From Chlorogloea purpurea SAG 13.99 (GTDB lineage Bacteria; Cyanobacteriota; Cyanobacteriia; Cyanobacteriales; Microcystaceae), in contig JADQBB010000014.1 of the NCBI GenBank assembly GCA_016903695.1, forward strand, positions 1 through 64,000: a stretch of DNA of 64,000 nt. Direction: 5' to 3'. Below, one piece after another: positions 46,501 through 55,376 of this stretch (position 1 is its first letter; each line of letters starts with the position of its first letter). The translations under genes were made by a program, and so were the position numbers. Below the pieces are notes generated by a model, which searched no databases, was not told the DNA's origin, and saw only the letters and a list, made by a program, of their open reading frames with translations.

Positions 46501-49500
46501 TGCACCGAGATCGATCGGGTGAGATCCCCCCTCGCCACCGCAATAGCCACTTCAGCGATCGCACGTACCTGGGTGGTCAGATTCGCCGCTAACTCGTTCA
46601 CGTTATCGGTAAGGTGCCGCCAAGTGCCCGACGCGCCAGGTACTTTCGCCTGACCACCCAATTTACCCTCGATTCCCACTTCCCGCGCCACCGTAGTTAC
46701 CTGATCTGCGAAGGTGGCGAGAGTATCGATCATCTCGTTGATCGTTTCGGCTAGGGTTTCGATCTCCCCCTTGGCATCGAGCATCAATTTACGTTTGAGA
46801 TCCCCGTTAGCCACCGAGGTCACGACCCGCGCTATACCCCGCACCTGCGCAGTGAGATTTCCCGCCATCGAGTTCACATTATCGGTGAGGTCTTTCCAAG
46901 TTCCCGCCACGCCCGTTACCTGAGCCTGTCCCCCTAATTTCCCCTCCGTACCCACTTCCCGCGCCACCCGCGTTACTTCCGAGGCGAAGGAACTGAGTTG
47001 ATCCACCATGACGTTAATCGTGTTCTTTAACTCTAAAATTTCCCCCTTCACATCCACGGTGATTTTCTTCGACAGATCGCCGTTAGCCACCGCCTTCGTC
47101 ACTTCAGCGATATTACGTACCTGCCCTGTTAAATTACTCGCCATCGAGTTGACGTTATCGGTGAGATCCTTCCAGGTTCCGGCAACTCCTTTAACGTAAG
47201 CCTGCACCCCTAATTTTCCTTCCGTACCCACTTCCCGCGCCACTCTAGTTACTTCTGATGCGAAAGAATTTAACTGATCCACCATGATATTGACGGTGTT
47301 CTTCAATTCCAGAATCTCGCCCTTCACATCCACGGTGATTTTTTTAGATAAATCTCCATTCGCAACCGCCGTAGTCACTTCCGCAATGTTTCGTACCTGT
47401 GCCGTCAGAGAACTGGCCATCAGATTCACGTTATCGGTGAGATCCTTCCAAGTTCCCGCTACGCCCCTCACTTCTGCCTGTACGCCCAATTTCCCTTCGG
47501 TGCCCACTTCCCGCGCCACCCTGGTCACTTCGGAAGCGAAGGAGTTTAACTGATCCACCATCGTATTGATCGTGTTTTTCAGTTCGAGAATTTCCCCCTT
47601 CACATCGACGGTGATCTTCTTCGATAGATCGCCGTTCGCCACCGCGGTCGTAACCGCGGCGATATTACGCACCTGGGCGGTGAGAGAACCGGCCATGAAA
47701 TTCACGGAATCGGTCAGGTCTTTCCAGGTTCCCGCCACGCCGCGCACGTCCGCCTGTACCCCTAATTTTCCTTCCGAACCCACTTCTCGCGCTACCCGGG
47801 TTACTTCCGAGGCGAAGGAGCTGAGTTGATCCACCATGATATTGATCGTGTTTTTCAGTTCTAGGATTTCCCCTTTCACCTGTACGGTAATTTTTTTCGA
47901 GAGATCGCCATTAGCGATCGCCGTCGATACTTCGGCGATGTTCCTCACCTGGGCCGTGAGATTCCCCGCCATCGAGTTGACGTTATCGGTGAGGTCTTTC
48001 CATGTTCCCGCCACTCCCTTGACTTCCGCCTGTACGCCTAATTTCCCCTCCGTACCAACTTCCCGCGCTACCCTCGTCACTTCGGAAGCGAAGGAACTAA
48101 GTTGATCCACCATGACGTTGATCGTGTTCTTTAACTCTAAAATTTCCCCTTTCACATCGACGGTGATTTTCTTCGATAGGTCTCCGTTAGCTACCGCCGT
48201 GGTTACTTCCGCAATATTCCTCACCTGGGCCGTGAGATTTCCCGCCATCGAGTTGACGTTATCGGTGAGGTCTTTCCATGTGCCCGCCACTCCCTTGACT
48301 TCCGCCTGTACGCCTAATTTCCCTTCCGTACCAACTTCCCGCGCCACCCTCGTTACTTCGGAGGCGAAGGAGTTGAGTTGATCCACCATGATGTTGATCG
48401 TGTTCTTCAGTTCCAGAATCTCACCCTTAACATCGACGGTGATCTTCTTAGAAAGATCCCCGTTAGCTACCGCTGTGGTCACTTCAGCGATATTACGCAC
48501 CTGTGCCGTTAAAGAACCCGCCATGAAGTTTACCGAATCCGTCAGGTCTTTCCATGTGCCCGCCACGCCCCTTACTTCCGCCTGTCCGCCTAATTTTCCT
48601 TCAGCGCCCACTTCCCGCGCCACCCTCGTTACTTCGGAAGCGAAGGAGTTGAGCTGATCCACCATGATATTGATCGTGTTTTTTAACTCGAAGATTTCGC
48701 CTTTCACATCGACGGTGATTTTCTTCGACAGATCCCCGTTAGCGATCGCCGTCGATACTTCGGCGATATTCCTCACCTGGGCGGTAAGATTCCCCGCCAT
48801 CGAGTTCACGGAGTCGGTCAGGTCTTTCCATGTTCCCGCCACGCCTTTCACTTCCGCCTGTACCCCTAACTTGCCCTCGGTGCCGACTTCCCGCGCCACT
48901 CTCGTCACTTCGGAAGCGAAGGAACTGAGCTGATCCACCATCGTATTGATCGTGTTTTTCAATTCGAGAATCTCGCCCTTCACATCCACGGTGATCTTCT
49001 TCGACAGATCCCCCGTCGCCACCGCCGTCGTCACTTCAGCTATATTCCTCACCTGGGCGGTGAGATTCCCGGCCATAAAGTTCACGGAATCGGTCAGGTC
49101 TTTCCATGTTCCGGCCACGCCCCTCACTTCCGCCTGTCCGCCTAATTTTCCTTCCGCTCCTACTTCTCTGGCCACTCTCGTTACTTCGGAAGCGAAAGAG
49201 TTAAGCTGATCTACCATCGTGTTGACGGTGTTTTTTAACTCTAAAATTTCTCCTTTCACATCGACGGTGATTTTCTTCGACAGATCCCCGTTAGCTACCG
49301 CCGTGGTAACTTCCGCAATATTCCTCACCTGTGCGGTAAGGTTCCCCGCCATTAAGTTAACATTATCGGTGAGGTCTTTCCAGGTTCCCGCTACTCCTTT
49401 TACTTCCGCCTGTACCCCTAATTTCCCCTCGGTGCCTACTTCCCTCGCCACTCTCGTCACTTCGGAAGCGAAGGAATTGAGCTGATCTACCATCGTGTTG

Positions 49501-50213
49501 ACGGTGTTTTTTAACTCTAAAATTTCTCCTTTGACGTTGACGGTGATTTTTTTCGATAGATCCCCGTTAGCGATCGCTGTAGCCACTTCCGCGATATTCC
49601 TCACCTGGGCGGTGAGATTCCCCGCCATTAAATTCACATTATCGGTGAGGTCTTTCCAAGTTCCCGCCACTCCTTTTACTTCCGCCTGTACCCCCAATTT
49701 CCCCTCGGTGCCCACCTCCCGCGCCACTCTCGTCACTTCGGAAGCGAAAGAACCCAGTTGATCCACCATCGTATTGACTACTTGGGCCGTTTGTAGGAAT
49801 TCTCCTCTCAGGGGCATCCCTTCGATCTCCGTGGCGATTCTCTGGGACAGATCCCCGTTGGCTACGGCTCGGATCACGCGAGCGGTTTCTGCTGTCGGTT
49901 GTACCAAGTCGGTAATTAAAGTGTTAACCGAATCGATACAGGCTCCCCAAGACCCCCCGGCAACCCCTAAACTAGCTCTCTGCCCTAATTGTCCTTCTTT
50001 GCCCACTACGCTACCGATGCGCTCCAATTCACCCACCATTCGCTGATTCAGCTCGATGATCTCGTTGAGGTTATCGGCTATCTTACCCGCGATTCCGGTG
50101 TGGTCGAAAGGGAGACGGACGCTAAAATCTCCTTTCTTTACGGCGATTAATGTTTTTAAAAGTTCGGATAGATCGAGATTATCTGTGTTGTGGATGGGTT
50201 CAGCGACGGTCAT
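43569..50213 (-). CDS. Giant poly-HAMP hybrid histidine kinase
   Basis: A 2214-residue protein without clear membrane helices. From the start to about residue 1260 it is an array of HAMP units in 92-residue periods, ten of them nearly identical, each with a GDLSKKITV half and a [10 protein letters not shown] half. Then come GAF (about 1275-1420), a coiled coil (about 1430-1525), HisKA with MSHELRTPL near 1538, HATPase (about 1650-1780), a receiver with Asp near 1876, a degenerate receiver-like part (about 1945-2075), and a C-terminal receiver with [11 protein letters not shown] near 2147. The arrangement recalls fungal Nik1-type osmosensing kinases. The stimulus is unknown. Confidence 0.92.
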   Translation of the reverse strand: MTVAEPIHNTDNLDLSELLKTLIAVKKGDFSVRLPFDHTGIAGKIADNLNEIIELNQRMVGELERIGSVVGKEGQLGQRASLGVAGGSWGACIDSVNTLITDLVQPTAETARVIRAVANGDLSQRIATEIEGMPLRGEFLQTAQVVNTMVDQLGSFASEVTRVAREVGTEGKLGVQAEVKGVAGTWKDLTDNVNLMAGNLTAQVRNIAEVATAIANGDLSKKITVNVKGEILELKNTVNTMVDQLNSFASEVTRVAREVGTEGKLGVQAEVKGVAGTWKDLTDNVNLMAGNLTAQVRNIAEVTTAVANGDLSKKITVDVKGEILELKNTVNTMVDQLNSFASEVTRVAREVGAEGKLGGQAEVRGVAGTWKDLTDSVNFMAGNLTAQVRNIAEVTTAVATGDLSKKITVDVKGEILELKNTINTMVDQLSSFASEVTRVAREVGTEGKLGVQAEVKGVAGTWKDLTDSVNSMAGNLTAQVRNIAEVSTAIANGDLSKKITVDVKGEIFELKNTINIMVDQLNSFASEVTRVAREVGAEGKLGGQAEVRGVAGTWKDLTDSVNFMAGSLTAQVRNIAEVTTAVANGDLSKKITVDVKGEILELKNTINIMVDQLNSFASEVTRVAREVGTEGKLGVQAEVKGVAGTWKDLTDNVNSMAGNLTAQVRNIAEVTTAVANGDLSKKITVDVKGEILELKNTINVMVDQLSSFASEVTRVAREVGTEGKLGVQAEVKGVAGTWKDLTDNVNSMAGNLTAQVRNIAEVSTAIANGDLSKKITVQVKGEILELKNTINIMVDQLSSFASEVTRVAREVGSEGKLGVQADVRGVAGTWKDLTDSVNFMAGSLTAQVRNIAAVTTAVANGDLSKKITVDVKGEILELKNTINTMVDQLNSFASEVTRVAREVGTEGKLGVQAEVRGVAGTWKDLTDNVNLMASSLTAQVRNIAEVTTAVANGDLSKKITVDVKGEILELKNTVNIMVDQLNSFASEVTRVAREVGTEGKLGVQAYVKGVAGTWKDLTDNVNSMASNLTGQVRNIAEVTKAVANGDLSKKITVDVKGEILELKNTINVMVDQLSSFASEVTRVAREVGTEGKLGGQAQVTGVAGTWKDLTDNVNSMAGNLTAQVRGIARVVTSVANGDLKRKLMLDAKGEIETLAETINEMIDTLATFADQVTTVAREVGIEGKLGGQAKVPGASGTWRHLTDNVNELAANLTTQVRAIAEVAIAVARGDLTRSISVQAEGEVAVLKDNINQMITNLRETTQKNTEQDWLKTNLAKFTRMLQGQRDLETVSKLILSELAPLVRAQHGVFYLMETGEPSQSYLKLLSSYAYRERKHLANRFHVGEGLVGQCALEKERILLTEVPLDYIKINSGLGEATPLNAVVLPVLFEGQVTAVIELASFQRFNEIHLTFFDQLTESIAIVLNTIAASMRTEELLKQSQSLAQELQTQQGELRETNQRLEQQARSLKASEELLKSQQEQLQGTNEELEEKARLLYQQNEEVERKNHEIEQARRSLEDKAEQLALTSKYKSEFLANMSHELRTPLNSLLVLAKLLGDNSDHTLTGKQVEYAQTIYSAGSDLLGLINDILDLAKIESGTMSVDIEQMPLNELSIQLDRAFQPIAHEKNVPFGITLDERLPRSIYTDPRRMQQVLKNLLSNAFKFTSQGQVRLRIEPAREGWSLEHETLNRAALVIAFAVSDTGIGIAPDKQKLIFEAFQQADGSTSRHYGGTGLGLSISREIARLLGGEITLSSQLGVGSTFTLFLPQTILESFPPTNGARYSKFNPPNPTAPTGQEDGATADHKPLFLNTPESIRIIEDDRDNITPDDRVILIVEDSVEFAHTLLEIVRENGFKGLIAPKATTGLALASKYQPVALFVDICLPEDSGWTVLDRLKNSPDTRHIPVIIVSVKDERQRAGQLGASAFYPKPLSPQSLQTIVTDLKTGLDRTTKHLLVGITDDGEAGEIISVLAGDGITITRLSSPAEALHRADGTSGSGNEPIDCAIFDINYVEQIQPYIAANFSPVIIYARDPIGPEQQKRLLGWSENSRIKAVNCLELLLEETILLTHCPQAQLGSRALELLQQTSRTQRLLTGKKVLIIDDDVRNLFALTSLLERQQMRIITAENGSDGIISLRQNPDVDVILMDVMMPGIDGYETTRLIRQMPSFAKLPIISLTAKAMKGDRDKSLESGASDYITKPVDTEQLLSLLRVWLS
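47008..49767 (-). repeat. Ten tandem 276-bp coding repeats (HAMP array)
   Basis: The DNA has an exact 276-bp period here; for example, equivalent sites fall at 47284, 47560, 47836, 48112, 48388, 48664, 48940, 49216 and 49492. Each unit encodes 92 residues, i.e. a pair of HAMP domains. Units differ by scattered, mainly synonymous changes, plus paired variants such as [14 protein letters not shown] and [14 protein letters not shown]. Further diverged units lie on both sides. Confidence 0.9.
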
Positions 50214-50646
50214 GTTGGGAATTCTATATATTTAGGTTAAAGTAGGAAGTCTTTCGTCTGAGCTTATTTATCTCTCGCATGACAGACAAGATGATCTCTA
50301 AGATGTCGCTTTCTTTTTGGTGTTACAACTATCGATAGATAGATAAGACTGCCTAGAGAAATATTTTTTGCTAACAGCATATTTAAGAGCAAAAAATTAT
50401 TAAATAATGTTTAAAAATTCCCATGTAATTAATGTTGTTTACTTCTGGCCCTGAAGCAACGTTAAGGAAATTTTAATGAGCGAAGTTAAAGTCAGAGAAA
50501 AAGTGTTCTATTAATGTACTACTTATGACACTCTCGACCGAGTTGACGTGGCTAGCCAAAGTGCCCAAGCGTCACTATTTTGTAAAAAGCGATTATGGTA
50601 AACGGATTTGGTATGATAAGCCCAGAAAATCTTTTAAATCGTTTTT
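50214..50646. other. Intergenic region upstream of sqdX and of the giant kinase
   Basis: No convincing gene. The left part is AT-rich and should hold the promoter of the kinase. The right part (50483-50545) contains the mutS-leader-like repeat, followed by an open frame (50525-50689) that runs into sqdX and is probably not coding. Confidence 0.5.
50483..50545 (+). repeat. mutS-leader-like repeat upstream of sqdX
   Basis: About 81% identical by eye to 39648-39710, including an ATG (50525) that lines up with the mutS start and the first codons. It does not continue into mutS-like sequence. It may be a duplicated leader or a small dispersed element. Confidence 0.6.
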
Positions 50647-51780
50647 ATGCGTATTGCCCTGTTCACGGAAACTTTCCTACCCAAGATAGATGGAATCGTC
50701 ACTCGCTTGAAGCACACAGTAGAACATCTACAGAAAGAGGGCGATCGAGTCTTGGTAGTCTGCCCCGATGGAGGGCTGAAAGACTATAAGGGAGCGAAAA
50801 TTCACGGCGTGTCAGGTATGTCCCTACCCCTATATCCAGAATTAAAAATTGCCATTCCCCGCCCCAATTTGAAAAATGTTCTGCAAAGATTTAAACCAGA
50901 TCTTATCCATGTGGTTAACCCTGCGGTTTTAGGGGTGGGCGGTATCTATTACGCAAAAACGATGGGCATACCCTTGGTGGCTTCTTACCACACCCATCTT
51001 CCCCAATATTTACAACACTACGGGTTAGGATCTCTAGAAGGCTTACTCTGGGAATTACTGAAATTAGCTCACAATCAAGCGGCTTTGAATCTCTGTACCT
51101 CTACAGCCATGGTGGAAGAGTTATCGGGTCACGGCATCGAACGAGTAGATCTGTGGCAGAGAGGCGTAGACACAGAATTATTCCAACCTCATCTAACTTC
51201 TCACGAAATGCGAGTGCTGCTTTCCCAAGGGAATCCCGATCGTCCTTTACTATTATACGTCGGTCGCGTCTCGGCAGAAAAGCAGATTGAAGCGATCAAA
51301 CCCGTCTTGGAAGCGATTCCCGACGCTCATCTAGCGATCGTTGGTGATGGCCCCCATAGAGAAGCATTAGAAAACCATTTCCAAGGTACTAACACTCATT
51401 TCGTCGGTTATTTACAGGGTCTGGATCTAGCCACCGCCTTCGCCTCCGCCGATGCCTTTATCTTCCCCTCCCGCACCGAAACTTTAGGCTTGGTTTTATT
51501 AGAAGCGATGGCTGCGGGCTGTCCCGTGGTGGCTTGTGCCTCCGGCGGTATTCCCGATATTGTCACCGATGGCGTTAACGGTTATCTTTTTGGGACTCAA
51601 GACCCTGATGGGGCAATTTTAGCTACCCGGCGACTCTTGGGGGCTAGGGAAGAAAAAGAATTGTTACGGAAAAACGCCCGCGCAGAAGCTCAAAAATGGG
51701 GTTGGAGCGCGGCGACTCAACAGCTCAAACAATACTACCTACAGGTGTTAGGTGTCCAATCCACCAAGCTCGCAGCCTGA
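50647..51780 (+). CDS. sqdX: Sulfolipid synthase, UDP-sulfoquinovose:diacylglycerol sulfoquinovosyltransferase
   Basis: A 377-residue GT4 glycosyltransferase that transfers sulfoquinovose to diacylglycerol to make SQDG, at the thylakoid or cytoplasmic membrane. The start MRIALFTETFLPKIDGIVTR is characteristic of SqdX/SQD2 proteins. The GT4 donor-site motif is FPSRTETLGLVLLEAMAAG near residue 277, with LLYVGRVSAEKQIE near 197. The usual partner sqdB is not next to it here. The ATG at 50647 fits the family. A hairpin with a T-run lies about 90 bp behind it. Confidence 0.9.
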   Translation: MRIALFTETFLPKIDGIVTRLKHTVEHLQKEGDRVLVVCPDGGLKDYKGAKIHGVSGMSLPLYPELKIAIPRPNLKNVLQRFKPDLIHVVNPAVLGVGGIYYAKTMGIPLVASYHTHLPQYLQHYGLGSLEGLLWELLKLAHNQAALNLCTSTAMVEELSGHGIERVDLWQRGVDTELFQPHLTSHEMRVLLSQGNPDRPLLLYVGRVSAEKQIEAIKPVLEAIPDAHLAIVGDGPHREALENHFQGTNTHFVGYLQGLDLATAFASADAFIFPSRTETLGLVLLEAMAAGCPVVACASGGIPDIVTDGVNGYLFGTQDPDGAILATRRLLGAREEKELLRKNARAEAQKWGWSAATQQLKQYYLQVLGVQSTKLAA

Positions 51781-51832
51781 CGGGTCATACCCTCTCCCAC
51801 GCTTGCCAAAAATTAGGTTAATAATCTATTAT

Positions 51833-51874
51833 GGATTTACCAAGATTTCATATTTTAAACTTGGTTGTAAATCC
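51833..51874 (+). promoter_or_regulatory. Hairpin that shares an arm with the following terminator
   Basis: GGATTTAC (51833-51840) pairs with GTAAATCC (51867-51874), and CAAG (51841-51844) with CTTG (51860-51863), giving a 12-bp stem with a small bulge. Its right arm overlaps the left arm of the terminator at 51870-51875, so the two structures exclude each other, as in an attenuator. Confidence 0.4.
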
Positions 51875-51895
51875 CTGTTTTGGGATTGACTTTTT
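51870..51895 (+). terminator. Probable terminator downstream of sqdX
   Basis: AATCCC (51870-51875) and GGGATT (51882-51887) form a perfect stem with a 6-nt loop and are followed by TTTTT at 51891-51895. It lies about 90 bp behind the sqdX stop codon. The stem is short. Confidence 0.5.
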
Positions 51896-51999
51896 AAAAG
51901 CTTTATGCTTATAAAGACAGTAAGTGTGAAATCAGGTAATCAGATGTCGTCAATCTCCCCGGAGTTTGGCTGACTACATTATTTTATGAAAAAAACTGT

Positions 52000-52131
52000 A
52001 TGAAACCGAGCCAAGACATCGGAGAGGCAGTAGATTTAATCAGAAAAACAGATTCTCAAGACTTTTCTAACCTGATGCCTAGACCTGGTTGGTACGGGAT
52101 GGCTGGGAAAATGAGAGGCGGGGATCTGTAG
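52000..52131 (+). CDS. Possible small protein of 43 residues
   Basis: An ATG-started frame of 43 codons beginning MKPSQDIGEAVDLIRK and ending WYGMAGKMRGGDL. I do not recognise it. It lies alone in a nearly 500-bp gap. Codon use resembles that of neighbours, and the composition (Pro-Arg-Pro-Gly-Trp, Gly-rich end) looks protein-like. No good ribosome-binding site is visible, so the call is weak. Confidence 0.35.
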   Translation: MKPSQDIGEAVDLIRKTDSQDFSNLMPRPGWYGMAGKMRGGDL

Positions 52132-52273
52132 CGATCGCCACTTGAACCTTAATTGAATAATCCATAAGGATAAAGACATTTTCTAGACAATCTTTGAAGC
52201 CATATTCTGAGTTTGTCTAAAAGTTGCTTTAAAGATCGCACATTGAGAAACAGCAACATTTATCACCTATTTT

Positions 52274-53275
52274 ATGAGTACGAATGCACGAGTTAACGTC
52301 AGTAACTTATTAAGACAATATCGGCAAGGAGAGCGGAACTTTAAAGAAGTAAAACTTTACGGGGCCTGCTTGAAAAAAACGGAATTGAATCGGATCAACC
52401 TGAGTCGGGCTGAATTGATCGCCGCTAACTTCGCCGGGGCCAATTTAATCAACAGTAATTTTAGTGGAGCCGATTTAGAGGGAGCCAACTTGAGTAAGGC
52501 CAAGTTAATCGACGCTAATTTATCCCAAGCTAATTTATCGGGCGCCAACGCTGTTAAAAGCGATATGAGCGGTGCGATTTTGAGTAATACCATCTTGAAA
52601 AAAGCCGATTTAACGGGAGCGATCTTGATCGGTGCGAGTATGATATTCGCTCAATTATTCAAAGCCAATCTAGAATCGGTTAATTTAACCGGGGCGACTC
52701 TGACCAACGCCATGTTGGGCAAAGCCAATTTAGAGGGGGCTGTATTGACGCGCGCCATTCTCACCGATGCTAATTTAAGCGGCGCTTACCTGAAGGGAGT
52801 GAGTTTGATCCGCGCTTTCATGTACCGCAGCACTTTAAGAGAAGCCAATTTAGAGGGGGCTAACTTGAGTTACGCCGATTTACGGCTAACGGATTTGAGA
52901 GGGGCTAATCTCAGATGTGCCAATTTAGAAGGAGCGAATTTAGCAGGGGCGAACTTAGAAAAAGTAAATTTGCAGGGTGCCAATTTAGAAGGGGCCGATT
53001 TGAGTAAAAGCAATTTACAAGATGCCAATCTCCGGTATGCCAACCTGACGGGTTGTAATCTGCTGAGTGCCAATTTGTGCGATGCTAATCTCTCCGGGGC
53101 GAATCTCCATCAAGCGGGATTACTGTTAACCCATTTAGTGGGTACTAATCTTAAAAAAGCCAACCTCAAGCAAGCTAATCTCATCGGGGCTATATTGGCC
53201 GAGACTAACCTGCTGGCTGCCGAGTTAGAAGAAACTATAATGCCTAACGGTAGTTTGGGCAATCTCGCTTCCTGA
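52274..53275 (+). CDS. Pentapeptide-repeat protein
   Basis: A 333-residue protein made almost wholly of A(D/N)LXX repeats from about residue 25 to 325 (for example ANLSGANAVK, ADLRLTDLRGANLR), expected to fold into a right-handed square beta-helix. There is no signal peptide or partner domain. Such proteins are abundant in cyanobacteria, and roles range from DNA mimicry to scaffolding; none can be assigned here. Gene length is typical. A hairpin follows the stop codon. Confidence 0.93.
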   Translation: MSTNARVNVSNLLRQYRQGERNFKEVKLYGACLKKTELNRINLSRAELIAANFAGANLINSNFSGADLEGANLSKAKLIDANLSQANLSGANAVKSDMSGAILSNTILKKADLTGAILIGASMIFAQLFKANLESVNLTGATLTNAMLGKANLEGAVLTRAILTDANLSGAYLKGVSLIRAFMYRSTLREANLEGANLSYADLRLTDLRGANLRCANLEGANLAGANLEKVNLQGANLEGADLSKSNLQDANLRYANLTGCNLLSANLCDANLSGANLHQAGLLLTHLVGTNLKKANLKQANLIGAILAETNLLAAELEETIMPNGSLGNLAS

Positions 53276-53298
53276 AAATAAATTTCTCGTTACCCATT

Positions 53299-53320
53299 CC
53301 CCCTTTGTTGCACAAGGGGG
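53299..53320 (+). terminator. Possible terminator of the pentapeptide-repeat gene
   Basis: CCCCCTT (53299-53305) and AAGGGGG (53314-53320) form a GC-rich 7-bp stem with an 8-nt loop 23 bp behind the stop codon. No T-run follows, so the call is weak. Confidence 0.4.
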
Positions 53321-53378
53321 GAAAATAGTGTTATGCTTATAAGTCTTGAAAGATTTTATATGGAGTAAGAGAGAAAAA

Positions 53379-53777
53379 ATGACCAAACTGGGTACCCATT
53401 TGATTGTCGATGCTTGGCAAGTCCCGGCGGATATTTTAAACGACCCAGAGCGGATTCGCACCGCTCTCATCGATGGAATCACAGCCGGAGAAGCAACGCT
53501 AATCGATTTGTGCGTCCACCAGTTCAGTCCTCACGGCGTGACCGCGACTGCAACTTTAGCTGAATCTCATATTGCTATACATACCTGGCCCGAGCATGGG
53601 TATTTCGCCGCCGATTTATTCTTCTGCGGTGCGGGCAAACCCGAAGTGGCGATGGAAATTCTCACCAAAGCTTTAAAAGCCGGACAAATTCGTGTGCAAC
53701 AGCTTACGAGAGGTTTTCCCAGCGCATCGTCCGCAGAAGAAGGCAACGCGGCTAAGATTTACTCGGCAGTTGCATAA
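53379..53777 (+). CDS. speD: S-adenosylmethionine decarboxylase proenzyme (prokaryotic class)
   Basis: Makes decarboxylated S-adenosylmethionine, the aminopropyl donor for spermidine. The 132-residue proenzyme cleaves itself before Ser63 in LAESHIAIHTWPE to form the pyruvoyl cofactor; the catalytic His and Cys (FFCGAGKP) are in place. The open frame extends upstream to 53346, but the family start MTKLGTHLIVDAW and the purine-rich stretch ahead of it support the ATG at 53379. Confidence 0.94.
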   Translation: MTKLGTHLIVDAWQVPADILNDPERIRTALIDGITAGEATLIDLCVHQFSPHGVTATATLAESHIAIHTWPEHGYFAADLFFCGAGKPEVAMEILTKALKAGQIRVQQLTRGFPSASSAEEGNAAKIYSAVA

Positions 53778-53828
53778 ACAGTGAGCTAGAATTGTTAATA
53801 TTCGCTCATTAGTACGTAAGAGATCGTT

Positions 53829-54113
53829 GTGATCAGGATAACTATTGTTTTTATCCTCGCCCTACTTCCATCTATTATGGGTTTCTGGTTGATTGAAAGC
53901 TCAAAGCGGAGACTGCAAGGTAGACTGGGAAGAATCCGGGCTTCACGGCGATACGATACTTTACTTGTGAGCGATTTAACTTTGGTAACGGAAAAGCCAG
54001 CCTATATAGGAGATATAAGCTGTCGTTTCAATGCTCTTTCGCCGCACCTGCGCTGTGCTATCAACCCCGATGGGCCTTGTGAAACCTGTCGCTATTACGA
54101 TCGTAAATATTAA
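53829..54113 (+). CDS. DUF6464 family protein
   Basis: A 94-residue protein with an N-terminal membrane segment (about 3-22) and a C-terminal part rich in conserved residues: [20 protein letters not shown] then PCETCRYYD. The four cysteines could bind metal or form disulfides. The pattern matches the cyanobacterial DUF6464 family, whose function is unknown. The start codon is GTG. It overlaps the convergent cysE by 4 bp. Confidence 0.75.
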   Translation: MIRITIVFILALLPSIMGFWLIESSKRRLQGRLGRIRASRRYDTLLVSDLTLVTEKPAYIGDISCRFNALSPHLRCAINPDGPCETCRYYDRKY

Positions 54114-54847
54114 GGTTCCCTGAGGGGGCAACAATCCTCGATATGCTCCTCTTCACAGGCGAGATGGGCGAGTACGGGACAGTTAAAAATTGTGTCCGGC
54201 TCTGTAGAGCGTTCCGTTTTCAATTGATGTACTTCTTTTTCTAATTGTTCGATGCGATCGACCAGAGAGCGTATGGCTACAGCCTCCGAATCCGGTAGAT
54301 TGCCGTGTTCGAGTAGGTCAACCCGCACACCGGCGCGATAGATGAGGCGACCTGGAACCCCCACCACGGTACAATCGGAAGGTACATCCCGTAGAACCAC
54401 CGAACCGGCCCCGATACGTACATTATTACCTAGTTGGATATTACCGAGAACTTTCGCCCCTGCCCCTACCACCACGTTTTCGCCGAGAGTGGGGTGACGC
54501 TTACCCGTTTCCTTGCCCGTGCCGCCGAGGGTAACGCCCTGATATATAAGAGCATAATCACCGACGATAGCGGTTTCACCGATAACCACACCCATACCGT
54601 GGTCGATGAACACGCCGTGGCCGATTTGGGCCCCCGGATGAATTTCGATGCCGGTGAAGAAGCGGGCTAGATGGGAAAGCAGACGGGGGAAAAAGGGAAT
54701 ACCTATTTTATAGAGCCAATGAGAAAAGCGGTGGCATAATAAGGCTTGTAACCCCGGATAGCAGAACAACACCTCTAAAGGATTGCGAGCTGCCGGGTCG
54801 CGCTCAAAGATAACTTTAAAATCGGCGACTAGAGTCGAAAACATCAA
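54110..54847 (-). CDS. cysE: Serine O-acetyltransferase
   Basis: Catalyses the first step of cysteine synthesis, O-acetylserine from serine and acetyl-CoA. The 245-residue protein has the N-terminal helical domain and a left-handed beta-helix of hexapeptide repeats: [20 protein letters not shown] near 72, then [14 protein letters not shown] near 110. The catalytic Asp-His pair in FIDHG is kept. A C-terminal extension with a Cys-rich end ([18 protein letters not shown]) is present beyond the usual length. It fits the sulfur theme of the region but is not clustered with sbpA. Confidence 0.93.
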   Translation of the reverse strand: MMFSTLVADFKVIFERDPAARNPLEVLFCYPGLQALLCHRFSHWLYKIGIPFFPRLLSHLARFFTGIEIHPGAQIGHGVFIDHGMGVVIGETAIVGDYALIYQGVTLGGTGKETGKRHPTLGENVVVGAGAKVLGNIQLGNNVRIGAGSVVLRDVPSDCTVVGVPGRLIYRAGVRVDLLEHGNLPDSEAVAIRSLVDRIEQLEKEVHQLKTERSTEPDTIFNCPVLAHLACEEEHIEDCCPLREP

Positions 54848-54955
54848 GTCTATTTCCTATCGATCGAGCTTACTTATAAATCATACTATCGATCGAGTAA
54901 ACACTGTGTGGGGTTAACCGTTCTCGCCGCCCATGTTAGCCCGTAAGATAGATAA

Positions 54956-55300
54956 TTAGAAATTAACCAAGGGTACTGTGCCGCCGCTAGAAGGAGGTTC
55001 GCCCTTATTGGGCCACTCCAAAAGCAGGGGGGCGGGATTGGCGGGTTTAGTTTCTGGAGGAATTTGATATTGTTGAGCTTCTATAGGGTTGCCTATCTGG
55101 TATTTATTACGATCGCGCAAATCCGGTTGAGATAAACCGTTCAAATCTCTACTCGTACCTTGGGGAACTTCTAAAGGTTTGACTTCATCAACAGAAACAG
55201 GTGTAGTGGTTTGAGCAAAGCTAGGTGTGATTTGAGCAATAATCCCTAGAAAAACTAAACTCACAATTTCCTTACTAACGCTACAATTAAACTGCCTCAT
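54956..55300 (-). CDS. Small exported hypothetical protein
   Basis: A 114-residue protein with an N-terminal signal peptide (about 1-29, ending near SFAQ) and a short Pro/Gln-rich mature part without cysteine or known domain. I do not recognise it. It is divergent from the ion-channel gene. The clear signal peptide and normal codon use support a real gene. Confidence 0.6.
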   Translation of the reverse strand: MRQFNCSVSKEIVSLVFLGIIAQITPSFAQTTTPVSVDEVKPLEVPQGTSRDLNGLSQPDLRDRNKYQIGNPIEAQQYQIPPETKPANPAPLLLEWPNKGEPPSSGGTVPLVNF

Positions 55301-55376
55301 AGCTTTATAAATTTAATAATTGCCTCTTGTTTCAGTTATAACAAGAAATTTCCTATTGCAGGGGAATAAATTTATC

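Larger units (their letters stand above)
51781..52273. other. Long intergenic region between sqdX and the pentapeptide-repeat gene
   Basis: This 493-bp stretch contains a set of hairpins (51833-51916), one of which looks like the sqdX terminator, and a possible 43-codon gene (52000-52131). The remainder up to 52273 shows no further structure and should contain the promoter for the pentapeptide-repeat gene. Confidence 0.5.

Noticed and set aside
46714-50046. A ladder of plus-strand open frames of about 88 codons every 276 bp
   Set aside because: They are antisense to the HAMP array and repeat only because the coding repeats do; the kinase frame on the minus strand explains them.
50525-50689. 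A 54-codon frame starting in the mutS-leader-like repeat
   Set aside because: It runs into the sqdX start and resembles mutS only in the first codons; sqdX has a well-supported start at 50647.
46450-53275. CRISPR-like or satellite arrays
   Set aside because: The periodic sequences are protein-coding repeats (HAMP units and pentapeptide repeats) without spacer-repeat structure.
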